Source: Onthophagus taurus (taxonomy: Eukaryota; Arthropoda; Insecta; Coleoptera; Scarabaeidae). From it: a stretch of DNA of 64,000 nt. A program made the translations under genes and the position numbers. The stretch spans positions 4,967,501 through 5,031,500 of the forward strand of contig NC_091970.1 of the NCBI RefSeq assembly GCF_036711975.1. Reading direction: 5' to 3'. The notes below the pieces were generated by a model. That model worked only from the letters and a program-made list of their open reading frames with translations. It was not told the DNA's origin and ran no database searches. Positions 38,091-48,694 of this stretch are shown here, piece by piece. Each line of letters opens with the position of its first letter. Positions within the stretch are counted from its first letter, which is position 1.

Positions 38091-38931
38091 TACAGTACAG
38101 TACTTTGTACGCTTATTTGACCATCCTGTACATACAGTATAATACTACTCCTTGTGCGTTAATAAGGGGATTCCCCAAAATATCTCTTATTAAGGACACG
38201 AATTTAATTAAAATTAAAAAATTTTGGTTTGCTTCTTACAACATTTTTTTATTATATAACCGGTAAGTTTATTACATTATTATTATTTTTTTTCTAACAT
38301 ATATGTATATAATATATTATGTATATAAGTCACTTTAAAGTGCGTTTTTGTTGATAAATAGTTTGTAGATAACAATAATAGTTATATAGAAATTCTGTTT
38401 GATTAATTATTCACCAAGAAAACAATAACAACCAATATATAAAAGTTTTAAAAGTTCTTCTTAAATACAAGTTTTCTTTTTATGTTAGTTTAAAGGTTAC
38501 AAAGTTTCCGCAAAGTTTTGAGTAAAGTTTTTTTCTTCAAATTACACTTTTCAGTATAAAATTCATAAAATTTTTCAGTTTATTTTAATTTTTAAACAGT
38601 AAATAGTCACAGCTTCGAATCACATTGTGTATAAAAAATACTTTTTCGATTACAACAGATTTTAAAATCTGCACGATCGGATTAAAAAATAAATAAATAG
38701 GGGGAAACGGAAAAAAAGTTTTCTTCAGGTGTTTATTAGATCTATTTTTCTTTTCTAAATTCTTTAAAGAGCGGTCCGATCACTCTTAGTAGATATTTAT
38801 TTTATCTTTTCGATCCATCTCGGCTAATAATAAGCATTAAAGCCCGGATAATCTTGTGCTCTTTTTTTGTGTTACAACGGCGCAAGCAAATCACATTTCT
38901 CAAATCAATTTAAATTCCAACTTCAATTATT

Positions 38932-41900
38932 CTATGTGTCTTCTATAACTGAGTCTTTGTTTCCTTCTTGATCGCGTTTTTCGATTAAAGCGTCTATTTC
39001 GGTCGGGGAGGGTATCTATAATAAAAAAAAAAGATAAATCAATTTATTTCGGTTTTAATCTCGACGAAATGAAATGAAAGCGAGTTAAGTGCGAATTAAG
39101 CGTAATTTAAGTGTAAATTACGTAATATTTGATTTTTTGTGATTAATTTCTACAAAAATTAAAAAAAAATTAAAGAGAATTAATCTAATTTGGTATTAAA
39201 TCTTGTTAAATCTAAGAAAAATAAAAACTAGGGTGTCATAATCGCACTACTTTGACTTACCCCTTTTTTTAAAAGCTTCGATTTTTTTTTATTTTTAGTT
39301 TATTTTAAGTTTGGATTAATTAAAAAAGATTTTTTTTCTAGAAAACATTTAATAATAATTATTATAATAAATAGAGGTATGTTTATAAATTAAAAGTGTA
39401 CGTAAATTTTTGTAGTCTTAATTTATGAACATCCTGTGATATACACATAGAAAAATATTTGAAAAATGGGACATCACAATTAATTAGCACTAATTTTTTA
39501 TCTGCTTTCTTTAGCAAGCTTCTGTTTCGTATTGGGTAAATTTATTTATTTAGAACTACACTGGTTATCATTAAAAAAATATTTTTTTTATGAACCAGCG
39601 TAATTAATACTTTTTCTGCCAACTTTTGCTGTAAATTTGTATAAAAAAATTCTAAAAATTTTTGGTATACATTGATATGTAAGGATTATACAGTGTTCGT
39701 CAAAAAGTCAGAAACACCCTGCTGATTTTATCTTCTTCATTGATTACTATTGTGCAGTGAGAGTACAATAGAACCAAAAAAAAAGGTGTTGCTGATTTTT
39801 TGACGCACACCATATGTATTAATTTACGTGTCTGGTTAATATATTTTTTTTGGTCGAGTTTTAATTAATTATTAATTAGCACCTAATTAAAATGTATTTT
39901 TAAACACCCTTTTAAAAGTTTTGATGGGGTAAAAGTTTTTATAAAAGTACAAAAAATTAATAAAAAAGAAAAAAAATGGATTTTTAGTTAAAATATCTCG
40001 GTTTATCGATCGAATCTTCTTCGTACGTTAACAAAATGTATCCCAGACTGTTCATCTTAACCTAGAAAAAGAGAGAAAGAAAGAGTGTCAAGAAAAAAGG
40101 ATGGAAGAGAATTAGTTTATTGTTATTTCGCGGGTTTTATTGTAAATTTTATTTGTTTACGAGGGAAATAGATAAGAAAATGCATGCAATAGAAAAACCC
40201 CACCAAATAAAATGATAACGCACCTTACATTGTTAGTTACATTAAAATTTTCCGTTAAATTATTTTTTTTAACATACCGTGGCATCTTTTCTTTGGACTA
40301 AAACGTCTATGCTATTGACGGCCTCGAGATTTGAAGGGCACTGGGGATCTATTGGCGGTGTTCCATGAGATCCTCTACAATGAATGCAATAACATCTAAT
40401 CCCGGTTAATAGAAAACCAACGAATAAGAGTCCACCACCGGAAGCCAAAAAAATGTATCGATGATCCGCATCCGCCGCGTTTGGTACTAATTGAACCAAA
40501 CCGACTATTAATACTATTGCTCCTAATAGTATTGAACCCACTATTAATTGCAATGCGGATACCTACAAAAGAAAAGAAAATGGCAATAAAAAATTAAACA
40601 ATAGACAATAATAAAATTATAAAACTTAATTTCTATGGCACCCTAAAGATATATATGATAGTTCTAGATTATAAATTAGTTTTATTGTGGTCGTTTTTGC
40701 GCTATATAAAGTGAAATTTTTGGGTGTATGGCACAGTTGTAGTGGTTCTCCTCCAGACAGCTTACTAATACTAACAAAATGTACAAAGTAGCCTTCTTCG
40801 GATTGCTTTGTGTCGTCGGTAAGTAATTATCACTTCAACATTTTTATTAAATTTAATTTAATTTGATAAATTAGGACTCAATGGCTTGGTCATCCCACAA
40901 ACTAGGCCTCAAGTTTTACCATCAATTCGACCAGTTCCAATCCCAGAAACTTTTCCATTAGTTGGAGGAAATCCATGTGATGAACCGGAAGATTTAGTTG
41001 TTGATATATTCCCAGAAGTTCTCCCAGCTCCTGATGTGCCAAAACCAGAAGTTTTACCACTTCCTGATGTACCAAAACCAGAAGTTTTACCACTTCCTGA
41101 TGTACCGAAACCAGAAGTTTTACCACTTCCTGATGTACCAAAACCCGAAGTTTTACCACTTCCTGATGTACCAAAACCAGAAGTTTTACCACTTCCTGAT
41201 GTACCAAAACCAGAAGTTTTACCACTCCCTGATGTACCAAAACCAGAAGTTTTACCTCTTTTACCAACTCCAGAAGTTTTGCCACTTCCTGATGTACCAA
41301 AACCAGAAGTGTTACCTCTTTTACCAACCCCAGAAGTTTTACCACTTCCTGATGTACCAAAACCAGAAGTTTTACCTCTTTTACCAACTCCAGAAGTGTT
41401 GCCACTTCCTGATGTACCAAAACCAGAAGTGTTACCACTCCCTGATGTACCAAAACCAGAAGTTTTACCTCTTTTACCAACTCCAGAAGTTTTGCCACTT
41501 CCTGATGTACCAAAACCAGAAGTGTTACCTCTTTTACCAACCCCAGAAGTTTTGCCACTTCCTGATGTACAAAAACCAGAAGTTTTACCACTTTTGCCAA
41601 CCCCAGAAGTGATTCCAACTCCTGAAGAAATCAAACCAGAAATTTTACCACTTTTACCAACTCCAGAAGTTATTCCAACCCCAGACTGCGATGGAGATGA
41701 ATCAAATGTAGCGGTACCAATCCCAATTGAAACCGAAGAAGGTTACCTCCCAGGTTGGAACGGAGTCAACATAATCAGGAAATAAGTTCTTTTTTGTTCG
41801 ATGTCATAATGTTGATTAAACATTTAAGATTAATAAAAGCATTCCTATAAAATTCGCTATCTTTATTTAACTATAAGATTATAGTTAATCGATATTTTCA

Positions 41901-42515
41901 AAGTGAGATAGAAATCAGGTCGACAAGATGTATTTAAGAGAAAAGCGAAGGGTTCAATTTCTATCTCAAATTTCCTCCGGGTAATTGACACCTCGATTAC
42001 CGGGTCCGATGAGGCAAACAAGATTCTAAATAGCAAACGACCTTCGCAACCCTCTTCCCCGATGCGTCATTATTCCCATCCCAGTTTCGCCACCCTCCTT
42101 GAAGGCGCCCGTCGTCTCTTATTGAAAATTCCGTTCGGTTATGACCTAAATTGAGATAGTCTCGTTGAAAATGACGTTGTCTTATTAATCTATGACATTA
42201 AGGTCACATTAAATATACGTTTCCATATTGAGTGGTTAACTATCAATTATCGTGGTTTGGTTTAGAACGTTTTGATATAAAATTGAAAATGAAAATTTTG
42301 GATTTAAGAACTCTTACCTTTCCACATACATAATACTCTGGAAGTCGATCATCTACATCGCAATTTCCGGGTCCATTTGGACTCGGAGTGGGACTTGGAC
42401 TATTCGGTGGTAACCAATGTCCGGCTATGTATAATTGTGAAGGTCTTTTATGTCGCTTTTCTTGCCCCTTTCGACGTTCGTGACGAACCGCGACCGCGGG
42501 CATTGCACCAATCAT
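38932..42515 (-). CDS. Small two-pass membrane protein, family unknown
   Basis: Coding exons on the minus strand are 42515-42318, 40562-40278 and 39015-38932, all joined in phase 0, giving 188 residues. The leader exon is spliced: an acceptor sits at 42524/42525. The N-terminus is basic (RHERRKGQEKRHKRPSQLY), then Pro-rich. Two hydrophobic segments follow, LQLIVGSILLGAIVLIVGLV and IFLASGGGLLFVGFLLTGI, then a Cys/His cluster (RCYCIHC) and a cytosolic tail. This exon choice ends KDSVIEDT. An alternative last exon lies at 39984-40061. A plus-strand gene (40779-41785) is nested in the first coding intron. The hairpin topology resembles that of the product of 44654-45427. I cannot name the family. 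Confidence 0.7.
39691..39812. mobile_element. Short Tc1-like MITE
   Basis: Flanked by TA on both sides. The left end is cagtgttcgtcaaaaagtca and the right end, complemented, is tggtgtgcgtcaaaaaatca. Only about 120 bases long, noncoding, in the intron before the distal last exon of the two-pass gene. Confidence 0.65.
39984..40061 (-). CDS. Alternative last exon of the two-pass membrane protein gene
   Basis: A good acceptor (ctctttttctag) is followed by 25 codons, MNSLGYILLTYEEDSIDKPR being the core, and a stop at 39984-39986. It starts in phase 0, as the exon ending at 40278 requires, and would give 186 residues. It replaces the tail encoded at 38932-39015. Which one is used cannot be told from the sequence, but both have open frames and sound splice sites. 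Confidence 0.6.
   Translation of the reverse strand, partial: VKMNSLGYILLTYEEDSIDKPRYFN
40703..40735 (+). promoter_or_regulatory. TATA promoter of the repetitive secreted protein gene
   Basis: tatataaa at 40703-40710 and an initiator-like acagt with its A at 40735, about 31 bases downstream, which is the expected spacing. The start codon follows 44 bases later, so the leader is short. Confidence 0.65.
40779..41785 (+). CDS. Secreted Pro/Val/Leu-rich repeat protein, orphan
   Basis: Two exons, 40779-40818 and 40875-41785, joined in phase 1: 316 residues. The first exon is almost exactly the signal peptide (MYKVAFFGLLCVVG), the classic layout of insect cuticle and secretion genes. A short lead (IPQTRPQVLPSIRPVPIPE) with one Cys precedes the array: 13 units of the 11-mer PDVPKPEVLPL (one with Gln for Pro), interspersed with seven 9-mers of the LPTPEVLPL type. 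A tail with the second Cys and an acidic DCDGDESN ends in IRK. Regular Pro spacing suggests an extended rod; the two Cys bracket it. A structural, salivary or adhesive role is possible, but nothing shows which. DNA units are nearly identical (33 and 27 bases), so the array is young or homogenised. Other frames stay open only because of this periodicity. The gene is nested in an intron of the opposite-strand membrane protein gene. Confidence 0.85.
41832..41837 (+). terminator. Polyadenylation signal of the repetitive protein gene
   Basis: AATAAA 47 bases after the stop codon, giving a short compact transcript together with the TATA promoter upstream. Confidence 0.7.
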
Positions 42516-42764
42516 TTTTTACAACTGAAATTAGTATCATTCAAAGCAAATTATTTACATACATACATAAAAATTGGTGGAAAATAAAAGAAAAGACAAA
42601 TTTAAATATTTAAACGAATATATATTTATTTGAAATATAAAGTAGCATATCATAAGTAGTTTATATATACAAAAGTAAGAAAACATTGCTATTATAGCGA
42701 AAGCTACTTTTCTAGCAAATAACTCTTAAATCTTAAGAAATTCTAACACCACTATTTATTTGTT

Positions 42765-42782
42765 TATATATATATATATATA
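42765..42782. repeat. (TA)n microsatellite
   Basis: Simple run of ta dinucleotides, followed by gagaga. Confidence 0.8.
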
Positions 42783-42890
42783 GAGAGATTTCTAAGTGAC
42801 AATAATTTAATTAATTCAAATTTTATTAATTCGCCATCAAAATATAACGTTTAATCATAAATATTTTTATTTTACGTGTACAGTGTGTCC

Positions 42891-43136
42891 GTAAAGTAGC
42901 GGATATAGGCGGTAAAATCTTAATACAGTATGTCTTACGGACATGAAACGGGTCTAAAGATTTAAATTTTTTGCAATTTTTTGATGTATATTTCAATTAT
43001 TTTCCGCCATTTTTGAACGAATGGCGGAAAATAAAAATTGCAACAAATTTAAATCTTTAGACCCGTTTCAGGAATTATTCCATAAAATGTTTATAATGAT
43101 TTTATCGCCTATATCCGTTACTTTACGGACACACTG
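42891..43136. mobile_element. 246-bp palindromic Tc1/mariner-type MITE
   Basis: TA target duplication at 42889-42890 and 43137-43138. The ends are cagtgtgtccgtaaagtagc and, complemented, cagtgtgtccgtaaagtaac; the inverted arms continue inward through ggatataggcg and gggtctaaagatttaaat to a loop near ttccgccatttttgaacg. No coding capacity. Confidence 0.9.
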
Positions 43137-44653
43137 TATAAACTTGACTTAATAACCGATAAATAACCGATAAATTTTGTGAATACATTTTTTTAAAATT
43201 TTTTGTGTTTGTATAAGATACATTTAATTACTTTTTAATTATATATTTCTAACATCAAAATAGAACATAAAAACGACTAGAATTGACAAAAACGTTCAAC
43301 GAATCAACAATAATCAACTTAGTAAGCGATTTAAAAGAGATTTTTTTTTAAATAGCCCAATCTAAGTTTGAAAAATCAGCCTTAGAGCATCACACTGTTT
43401 TACGTTTTTTTACTTTAATTTCTTTTATCAATAATATTTTTTTTCAAAAGAAAACGATATTGTTTTTAAGTTTCGTTAAATAAAATTAAGCTAATTTGTT
43501 GAGTCATTTATTTTTGTGTCCAAATTTGTTTTGTGATAAAACAAAGTTGATTGTCTAACATAATAAGTACCGGGTTTAAATCACAGTGCTTCTTTTTTGT
43601 TTTTATTCAGATCAAATGATACTTTTCTTTTTGAATTTTAACTTCTCTTTCAATTCAGGGATAAACTAACTGAATTATAACGCCTTGGCCGTTATCAACC
43701 TCGGTTTAGCTACCACAGAGGAAATATAATGATATTTCATAAAGCCAAAGTCACCTGCAACCTCGACTTAGCTATGATAGACTTGTTGATGTTTCATAAA
43801 GACGAGAGCGCTTGCGGCTGAGGCTCAGTTATTAAGATTGTATCAATTTGAAACTGATCGTCATATTCTGGCACTTTGGCCTTATGGTTTTTTAACAGAT
43901 TAAACCAAGACTGCGGCTTAACTACAACAGAGAAAATATAACGTTATATCTTAAAGAAACAACATCACATTTTCACTATTGGAGTTATGATGTTTGCGCT
44001 TGTAATATGCATTATCCAATTACAACATAACGTGAACTCTAGATTAAGCTACCCGAACTCTAAGAGAACTTATTTATGAAGTAATTCAAGTTCTAAGTTA
44101 GTTAATCAAACTTCGAAGAAACTAAACTACAAACTAGTCGCTTTAATCCATTGGAAGTAATTCCAAAACAGAATTAGGTTGATGTAAATCTTTGAGGTTA
44201 ATGATTTATCCTTCAAAACCAAATTGTATCGTTTGATCTGAATGTTACAGTTAATTTTGCAGAAAACGTGCTGTAAAAATGTTAAAATGTATAAATAGAC
44301 GCATCTTAATATCACGAGGAACAATCCGATTCGATAAACAAGAGAGTTGATAACGAGCAATTAGTAATTAGGCAGTGCAATTATTAGCTATTTAATAATC
44401 GAATAAGAGCCAATTTTTCTTAAAATTTTTCGTTTAAAACTCTTCCTTGAAAAAGAAACGAGATTCCACGTGAATATATTCTTATTATTATAATTACTTT
44501 AATATGCATATTTTTTTTCTTATCATCTTAAATATAAAGATATTTTAGTTTATTTTTGCGTTAGAGAAAAAAGTTTAAATTATTTAAATATCTTTTTGGA
44601 TGGTTATTGGAATGCTTGTTTGGTCTTTAAAAGAAATGATATGATTATTTTTT
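43137..44653. other. No gene seen; short cctcgg-family fragments
   Basis: AT-rich sequence. Decayed units of the cctcgg repeat family lie at about 43680-43840 (aacctcggtttagctacc, cttgcggctgaggctcag). The end nearest 44653 is probably the 3' UTR of the next minus-strand gene. Confidence 0.45.
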
Positions 44654-45427
44654 TCAAATGTTAGGTTTATGTTGTTTCCCGTTGCTTAATAATTCTCGGG
44701 TTTCCGATGGCGTTCCTGGACTTGCTGTGGTTGTGGTCGAGATGGTCTCCTTGAAGTAAATTTCGAAATCTTGCGGGTTATTATCTTCTTCGACTATTTT
44801 TTCCAAATGCGCATCCCCGTTTTGTATCATCCCCCCATTTGGGGCTATTTTGCTTAAGGGACTATGAATGTCGGGTAAATCATCGCTTGGTCCTAATCCT
44901 CTTTCAATATCTTCTCTTTTGCGCTCCAATATTCTTCGGTGATTCTTTGTTGTTAAACAACCCGTTTCGAGATCTTGTTCCAATCGATGTCCGCTTTTCG
45001 ATCTTGTTAATTGCGATTTAACATATTCGTTTAAGTTTTCTTCTTCGTGTTTGCTCACCACGCGATTTAAAATGATTAAAAATACCCCGAGAGCTGCCAC
45101 GAAAATTCCGGTCGCGACAAGCTCGTTCCACCAACCCCCGCCTCTCCATGTCACCATATCGTCCGGTAATAACCCGGATCCGATTAAGAAAAGACCGAGT
45201 ACTAAGAAGCAAACTCCGAGGTGAAGCATCCCTATCGATGTGGCTAAAGTACTTTCTTTCGGGACGATCGATTGTTTTCGAAACATTGGGTGATCCCTAT
45301 CGATGCTGTTGGTGCTGGAAGTTCTCGAAGATAATCTTCGTTCGCGGCGTTTCTTCGCGGCTTGTTCGCGTTGACGCCTTTGACGTTTGATCGCCATCGC
45401 CGAGTGAAGTCCTGCAGATCCGTGCAT
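44654..45427 (-). CDS. Two-pass membrane protein with long cytosolic tail, unknown
   Basis: One coding exon of 257 residues. The ATG at 45427 directly follows an acceptor (catctcttacag), so the leader is spliced. The N-terminus is Arg/Lys-rich (IKRQRRQREQAAKKRRERR), with a Ser-rich stretch that could be phosphorylated. Two hydrophobic segments, about residues 64-86 (IGMLHLGVCFLVLGLFLIGS) and 100-122 (ELVATGIFVAALGVFLIILN), are joined by a loop with RGGGWWNE. The remaining 130 residues are charged and probably cytosolic. The helix-loop-helix layout with a basic N-terminus parallels the gene at 38932-42515, lying 2 kb downstream on the same strand, so an old tandem duplication is possible. I do not recognise a named family. 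Confidence 0.8.
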   Translation of the reverse strand: MHGSAGLHSAMAIKRQRRQREQAAKKRRERRLSSRTSSTNSIDRDHPMFRKQSIVPKESTLATSIGMLHLGVCFLVLGLFLIGSGLLPDDMVTWRGGGWWNELVATGIFVAALGVFLIILNRVVSKHEEENLNEYVKSQLTRSKSGHRLEQDLETGCLTTKNHRRILERKREDIERGLGPSDDLPDIHSPLSKIAPNGGMIQNGDAHLEKIVEEDNNPQDFEIYFKETISTTTTASPGTPSETRELLSNGKQHKPNI

Positions 45428-45623
45428 CTGTAAGAGATGCCTTTAATCACTTTGTGCACTTTATCACCTTCACCAAACACTCAACAACAACATTTAGAAA
45501 TAAAATCATCATTCTCAACACTCAAATAAGAAAAAAAAAAATAAGGAATCTCAAAGATTAAGAAATACAACAACAAAGCAAAATGAGACTTTTCCATCAA
45601 AATTAATCCCCCCTCGCGATACA

Positions 45624-45869
45624 ATGCTCCCCCAGAAAGCTTTTATGGTTGCTTTTAATGCGATCCGAGCTCGAGTTGGAAGTAAGTAATCACGTTCTGA
45701 TTCGGTCGAAAAATGGGTCACCAAGTACCACTGGTACTATTAATTTTTTTTTTTAATTAATCCAAAATAAATTTAATTAATTAACTAAATTAATTTACCT
45801 TGATTTAATTCTCCTATATCTTCTTTTCCAGGATTTGCTTCAAAAAAAGGAAATTTGCTACAATTTTGA
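45624..45869 (+). CDS. Possible spliced 31-residue ORF
   Basis: An ATG at 45624 reads MLPQKAFMVAFNAIRARVG to a strong donor (gtaagtaa) after 45681. A very good acceptor (ctcctatatcttcttttccag) precedes 45832, and the joined frame ends RFASKKGNLLQF at 45869; the exon itself runs on to another donor at 45902/45903 (gtaagtgc). Splice signals are convincing on the plus strand, so a transcript diverging from the membrane protein gene is likely. Whether the short frame is translated is unknown. Weaker splice signals on the minus strand bracket almost the same segment. Confidence 0.35.
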
Positions 45870-46299
45870 TTCCATGGAGGAGGAGAGTTGTTCGTTTCTA
45901 AGGTAAGTGCATGTTCGTTCTTGATTTATATTTTCTTGTTTGTACTATTCGCGATAAAGCGCGAGTTTTGGTCCCAAAAAGCGAAATATCGATGTCGGTC
46001 TGTAAAAAAAAATTGAAAACTATTTTTTCACGTCTTTAAAATGCACTTTACGTGTAACGTTTGAAAGGAAATCTATTAATAAACGGTTGTTTGCAAGTGG
46101 GAACACACTCTTCGTGTACACCGCGGTTGTGTTTATATTGCTATATTCGAAATCATTTCATAATTTAATTATTAATTTTATTAACAAAAAAATTCTTCTC
46201 ACCTTTTTGGATTATCTCGAATTATTTCTTTAAAACTATTTTAATGACAACAACAAATTTTTTTACATTCACTTTTTGATTTATTAAATTGAAATTAAA

Positions 46300-46680
46300 T
46301 TAATTGTGATTTTGGTATCGATACAAGTGTGTTTCGGTGTGTAAAAGTGGCGCGTGTCTTCGCTTCGAGTTCCGGTTTAAAACTGAGTCTATCGGGGCGG
46401 TACCCCGTTTCTGCGGTATTGATCTCCCGGTGTACTCTTTCCCCCCCGGGTCGAAAGGGGGGCAGAAAACGATCCATTGGACCGGCAAGCGACGACACGC
46501 AGGAATGGGGCAATGCACTCTGACTCGTATCCCCCGAAAAGCTCCTCCTGCTGATGTTGCTGCATCCAGGACCAGAAGCACTTGGCCTGCATTGGTTGCC
46601 CTGGATCGTACACTTTACACCGAGAGGGTGTCGATGACCTTAAGTTACCTTCAGATTTTATCAAAACATTAAAAATTCTG
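46300..46680. other. GC-rich block open on both strands, possible exon
   Basis: This segment is much richer in GC than its flanks and is open in several frames. One minus-strand frame holds CKVYDPGQPMQAKCFWSWMQ and another a Cys-spaced stretch (KCTIQGNQCRPSASGPGC). An acceptor-like aatctgaag precedes it near 46654, but no good donor was found on the minus strand. It may be a 5' exon of the gene at 44654-45427 or a promoter. Frame cannot be chosen from sequence. Confidence 0.3.
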
Positions 46681-46796
46681 TTCAAGTGTTGAATTCTCTG
46701 GAATCTTTTTTATTGCAACTTTAATCATTTTAATAAAACTGTATCATCTAGCATTCTTTCAGTTTTATATTAAATTTATAAGAAATATTATATATA

Positions 46797-48163
46797 CAGA
46801 GTGTTTCAAGCTTTCTTCTTAACAAACCCTCTGAGGACAGTTAGTAAAGTTTGTAAATAAATTTATGAACGTTTTTTGGAAACAATATTAAGCATTTATA
46901 AATCGAGAGGATTCACATCCACAAATAGCTTTCGGCAGGGTGAAAGATTCTCTTGGAATGAGATTTTAAAGATCTTCAAAATGAAGGCGAACAAAAATTA
47001 AACAAAAGTTGTGATAATAGGCAATGAACAAAAGGTGACAAAATACTTGAACTGTTTGTGGAACTGAGTGTCTTTATTGAGAAGAGATAATTAAGCGGAA
47101 GTTTCATGAAACTAAAAGAGAGGAAGACAACAGATTTCGAACAAGACAGTATTGGATATCATAATCACCAAAGTGAAAACTACGCAGATTTTGTTTTGAC
47201 ATTCCGTATCGAAAACGGTATAGGTTAGGTTTGTTTACTAATATCCCTGTTTTTCTGCAAGAAATGTTGGCATATGTTAGGTTAGGTTTTTATCTTTTTT
47301 TTGACTTCTTCAATATCATCTTTTACTTATGTATGTATGTAGTTTCATGTGGAGATGAATTCCTTCACTGCACTTAGGCCCCAGCGGGCCCTTTGTACAT
47401 CCTCACAATTTATAGTTCATGCAGGGGTCAAAAAACCAGCCCAAGACTTTAATGAATGTTAATATAGAACAGAAGGGTATGTTGCAGCTCGTCTCTATGC
47501 AGAAAGGTTTCCAGATAAACATCATCCGGCACGTGAATCCAATTTACGTGTGGTGCAACGTGGTAAGCAAAATGGTAATATTCGATTGAGGCTTGGGCAA
47601 CATGAAGGAGCAGTTAGACCTGAACAGATTGAGGAGGAGGTTTAGAATGTCGTCGAAGAGCAGTCTGGCATAAGCACTAGGATACTTGTAGAGCAACTCC
47701 ATCCATATCACGTGCAACATGTACAAGCCCTACTACCAGTGGATCATCCCCATCGAGTACAATTTTTCTACATCACCATCAGTTGAACCCAAACTGTACC
47801 AATAACGTTTTTCAAGGTGATCCACAAGGCGATATCTAGATAATGTGTTTCCCGGAAGATCGATAGGTCAAGGTGGTCCAATGCTTTGCCCACCTCGATC
47901 GCCAGACCTCAAACCTCATGATTTTTATCTTTGGGGTCACTTAAAAAGCATAGTGTACGTCACCGAAGTTAATATTGAGCAAGATTTCGAAATCGGATAC
48001 AATCGGATACAATATATTTTAAAATATTCTATGATTTCTTGATTTGAAATTAAATTTCACCGATATCTAGGAAACTAAAAAACTTTTGCTACAATTTTTT
48101 TAACTTAATAGTCATTATTTGTCAAATACTCAAGTTTATGCGTATAGGTTGAGAATCATCCTA
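46797..48163 (+). mobile_element. Relic of a DDE transposon (mariner-like, DUF4817 type)
   Basis: It begins near tacagagtgtttcaagcttt and ends near gaatcatcctata, typical of these elements. Decayed transposase on the plus strand: VAARLYAERFPDKHHPA (N-terminal helix-turn-helix region), then LVEQLHPYHVQHVQALLPV, then after a deletion GGPMLCPPRSPDLKPHDFYL and WGHLKSIVY, which holds the last conserved block. Stops and frame changes separate these pieces, and the middle of the catalytic domain is lost. Confidence 0.8.
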
Positions 48164-48694
48164 TATTTATAGCAGTTATTTAGGCCTAAGCAGTCGTACA
48201 GTACGACCCTAGCGAAATGTAAAGGTGTAGCTGGAGATCGTACGAGAGATCTTTTACTTAATTTCCATTTATGTTTTATCCAATATTTGCTCAATTAATA
48301 TTTCATCCCCAAAACAAAAATTTGATATTAAAATTTTAAATAAAAATTGACCTTGACTCTTTACCCTCTCCCAATCCAATTCTTTGAATATTCAAAAACC
48401 ATTCCCTATACAAGAGGGAATCGTTCGAAATGGTTCTAACAAGTCGGAATATAGAGTGGGGTGAAGGAGACACCACGGTTAAAAGGTCATAGGTCGAGTT
48501 TATCGAGCTTTCGCCCGAGCTTAACGCGAATACGGTTTAATTTCCCATTTGCGGCTTTGTATAACAATTACCGTTGCATTACAACAACTTCCGTTCTTCG
48601 CAAACATAACCTCAAATATAAAATCGATTATGCAATTATTATTATAATGTCTAATTATTGTGTCAGATTTTAATAACGATTTTTTTGATTTAAA

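Noticed and set aside
44127..44360. 77-residue minus-strand frame
   Set aside because: Hydrophobic AT-rich translation downstream of a complete gene; probably 3' UTR.
47220..47296. Telomere-like ttaggttagg strings
   Set aside because: Only two short matches, common in insect DNA and not an array.
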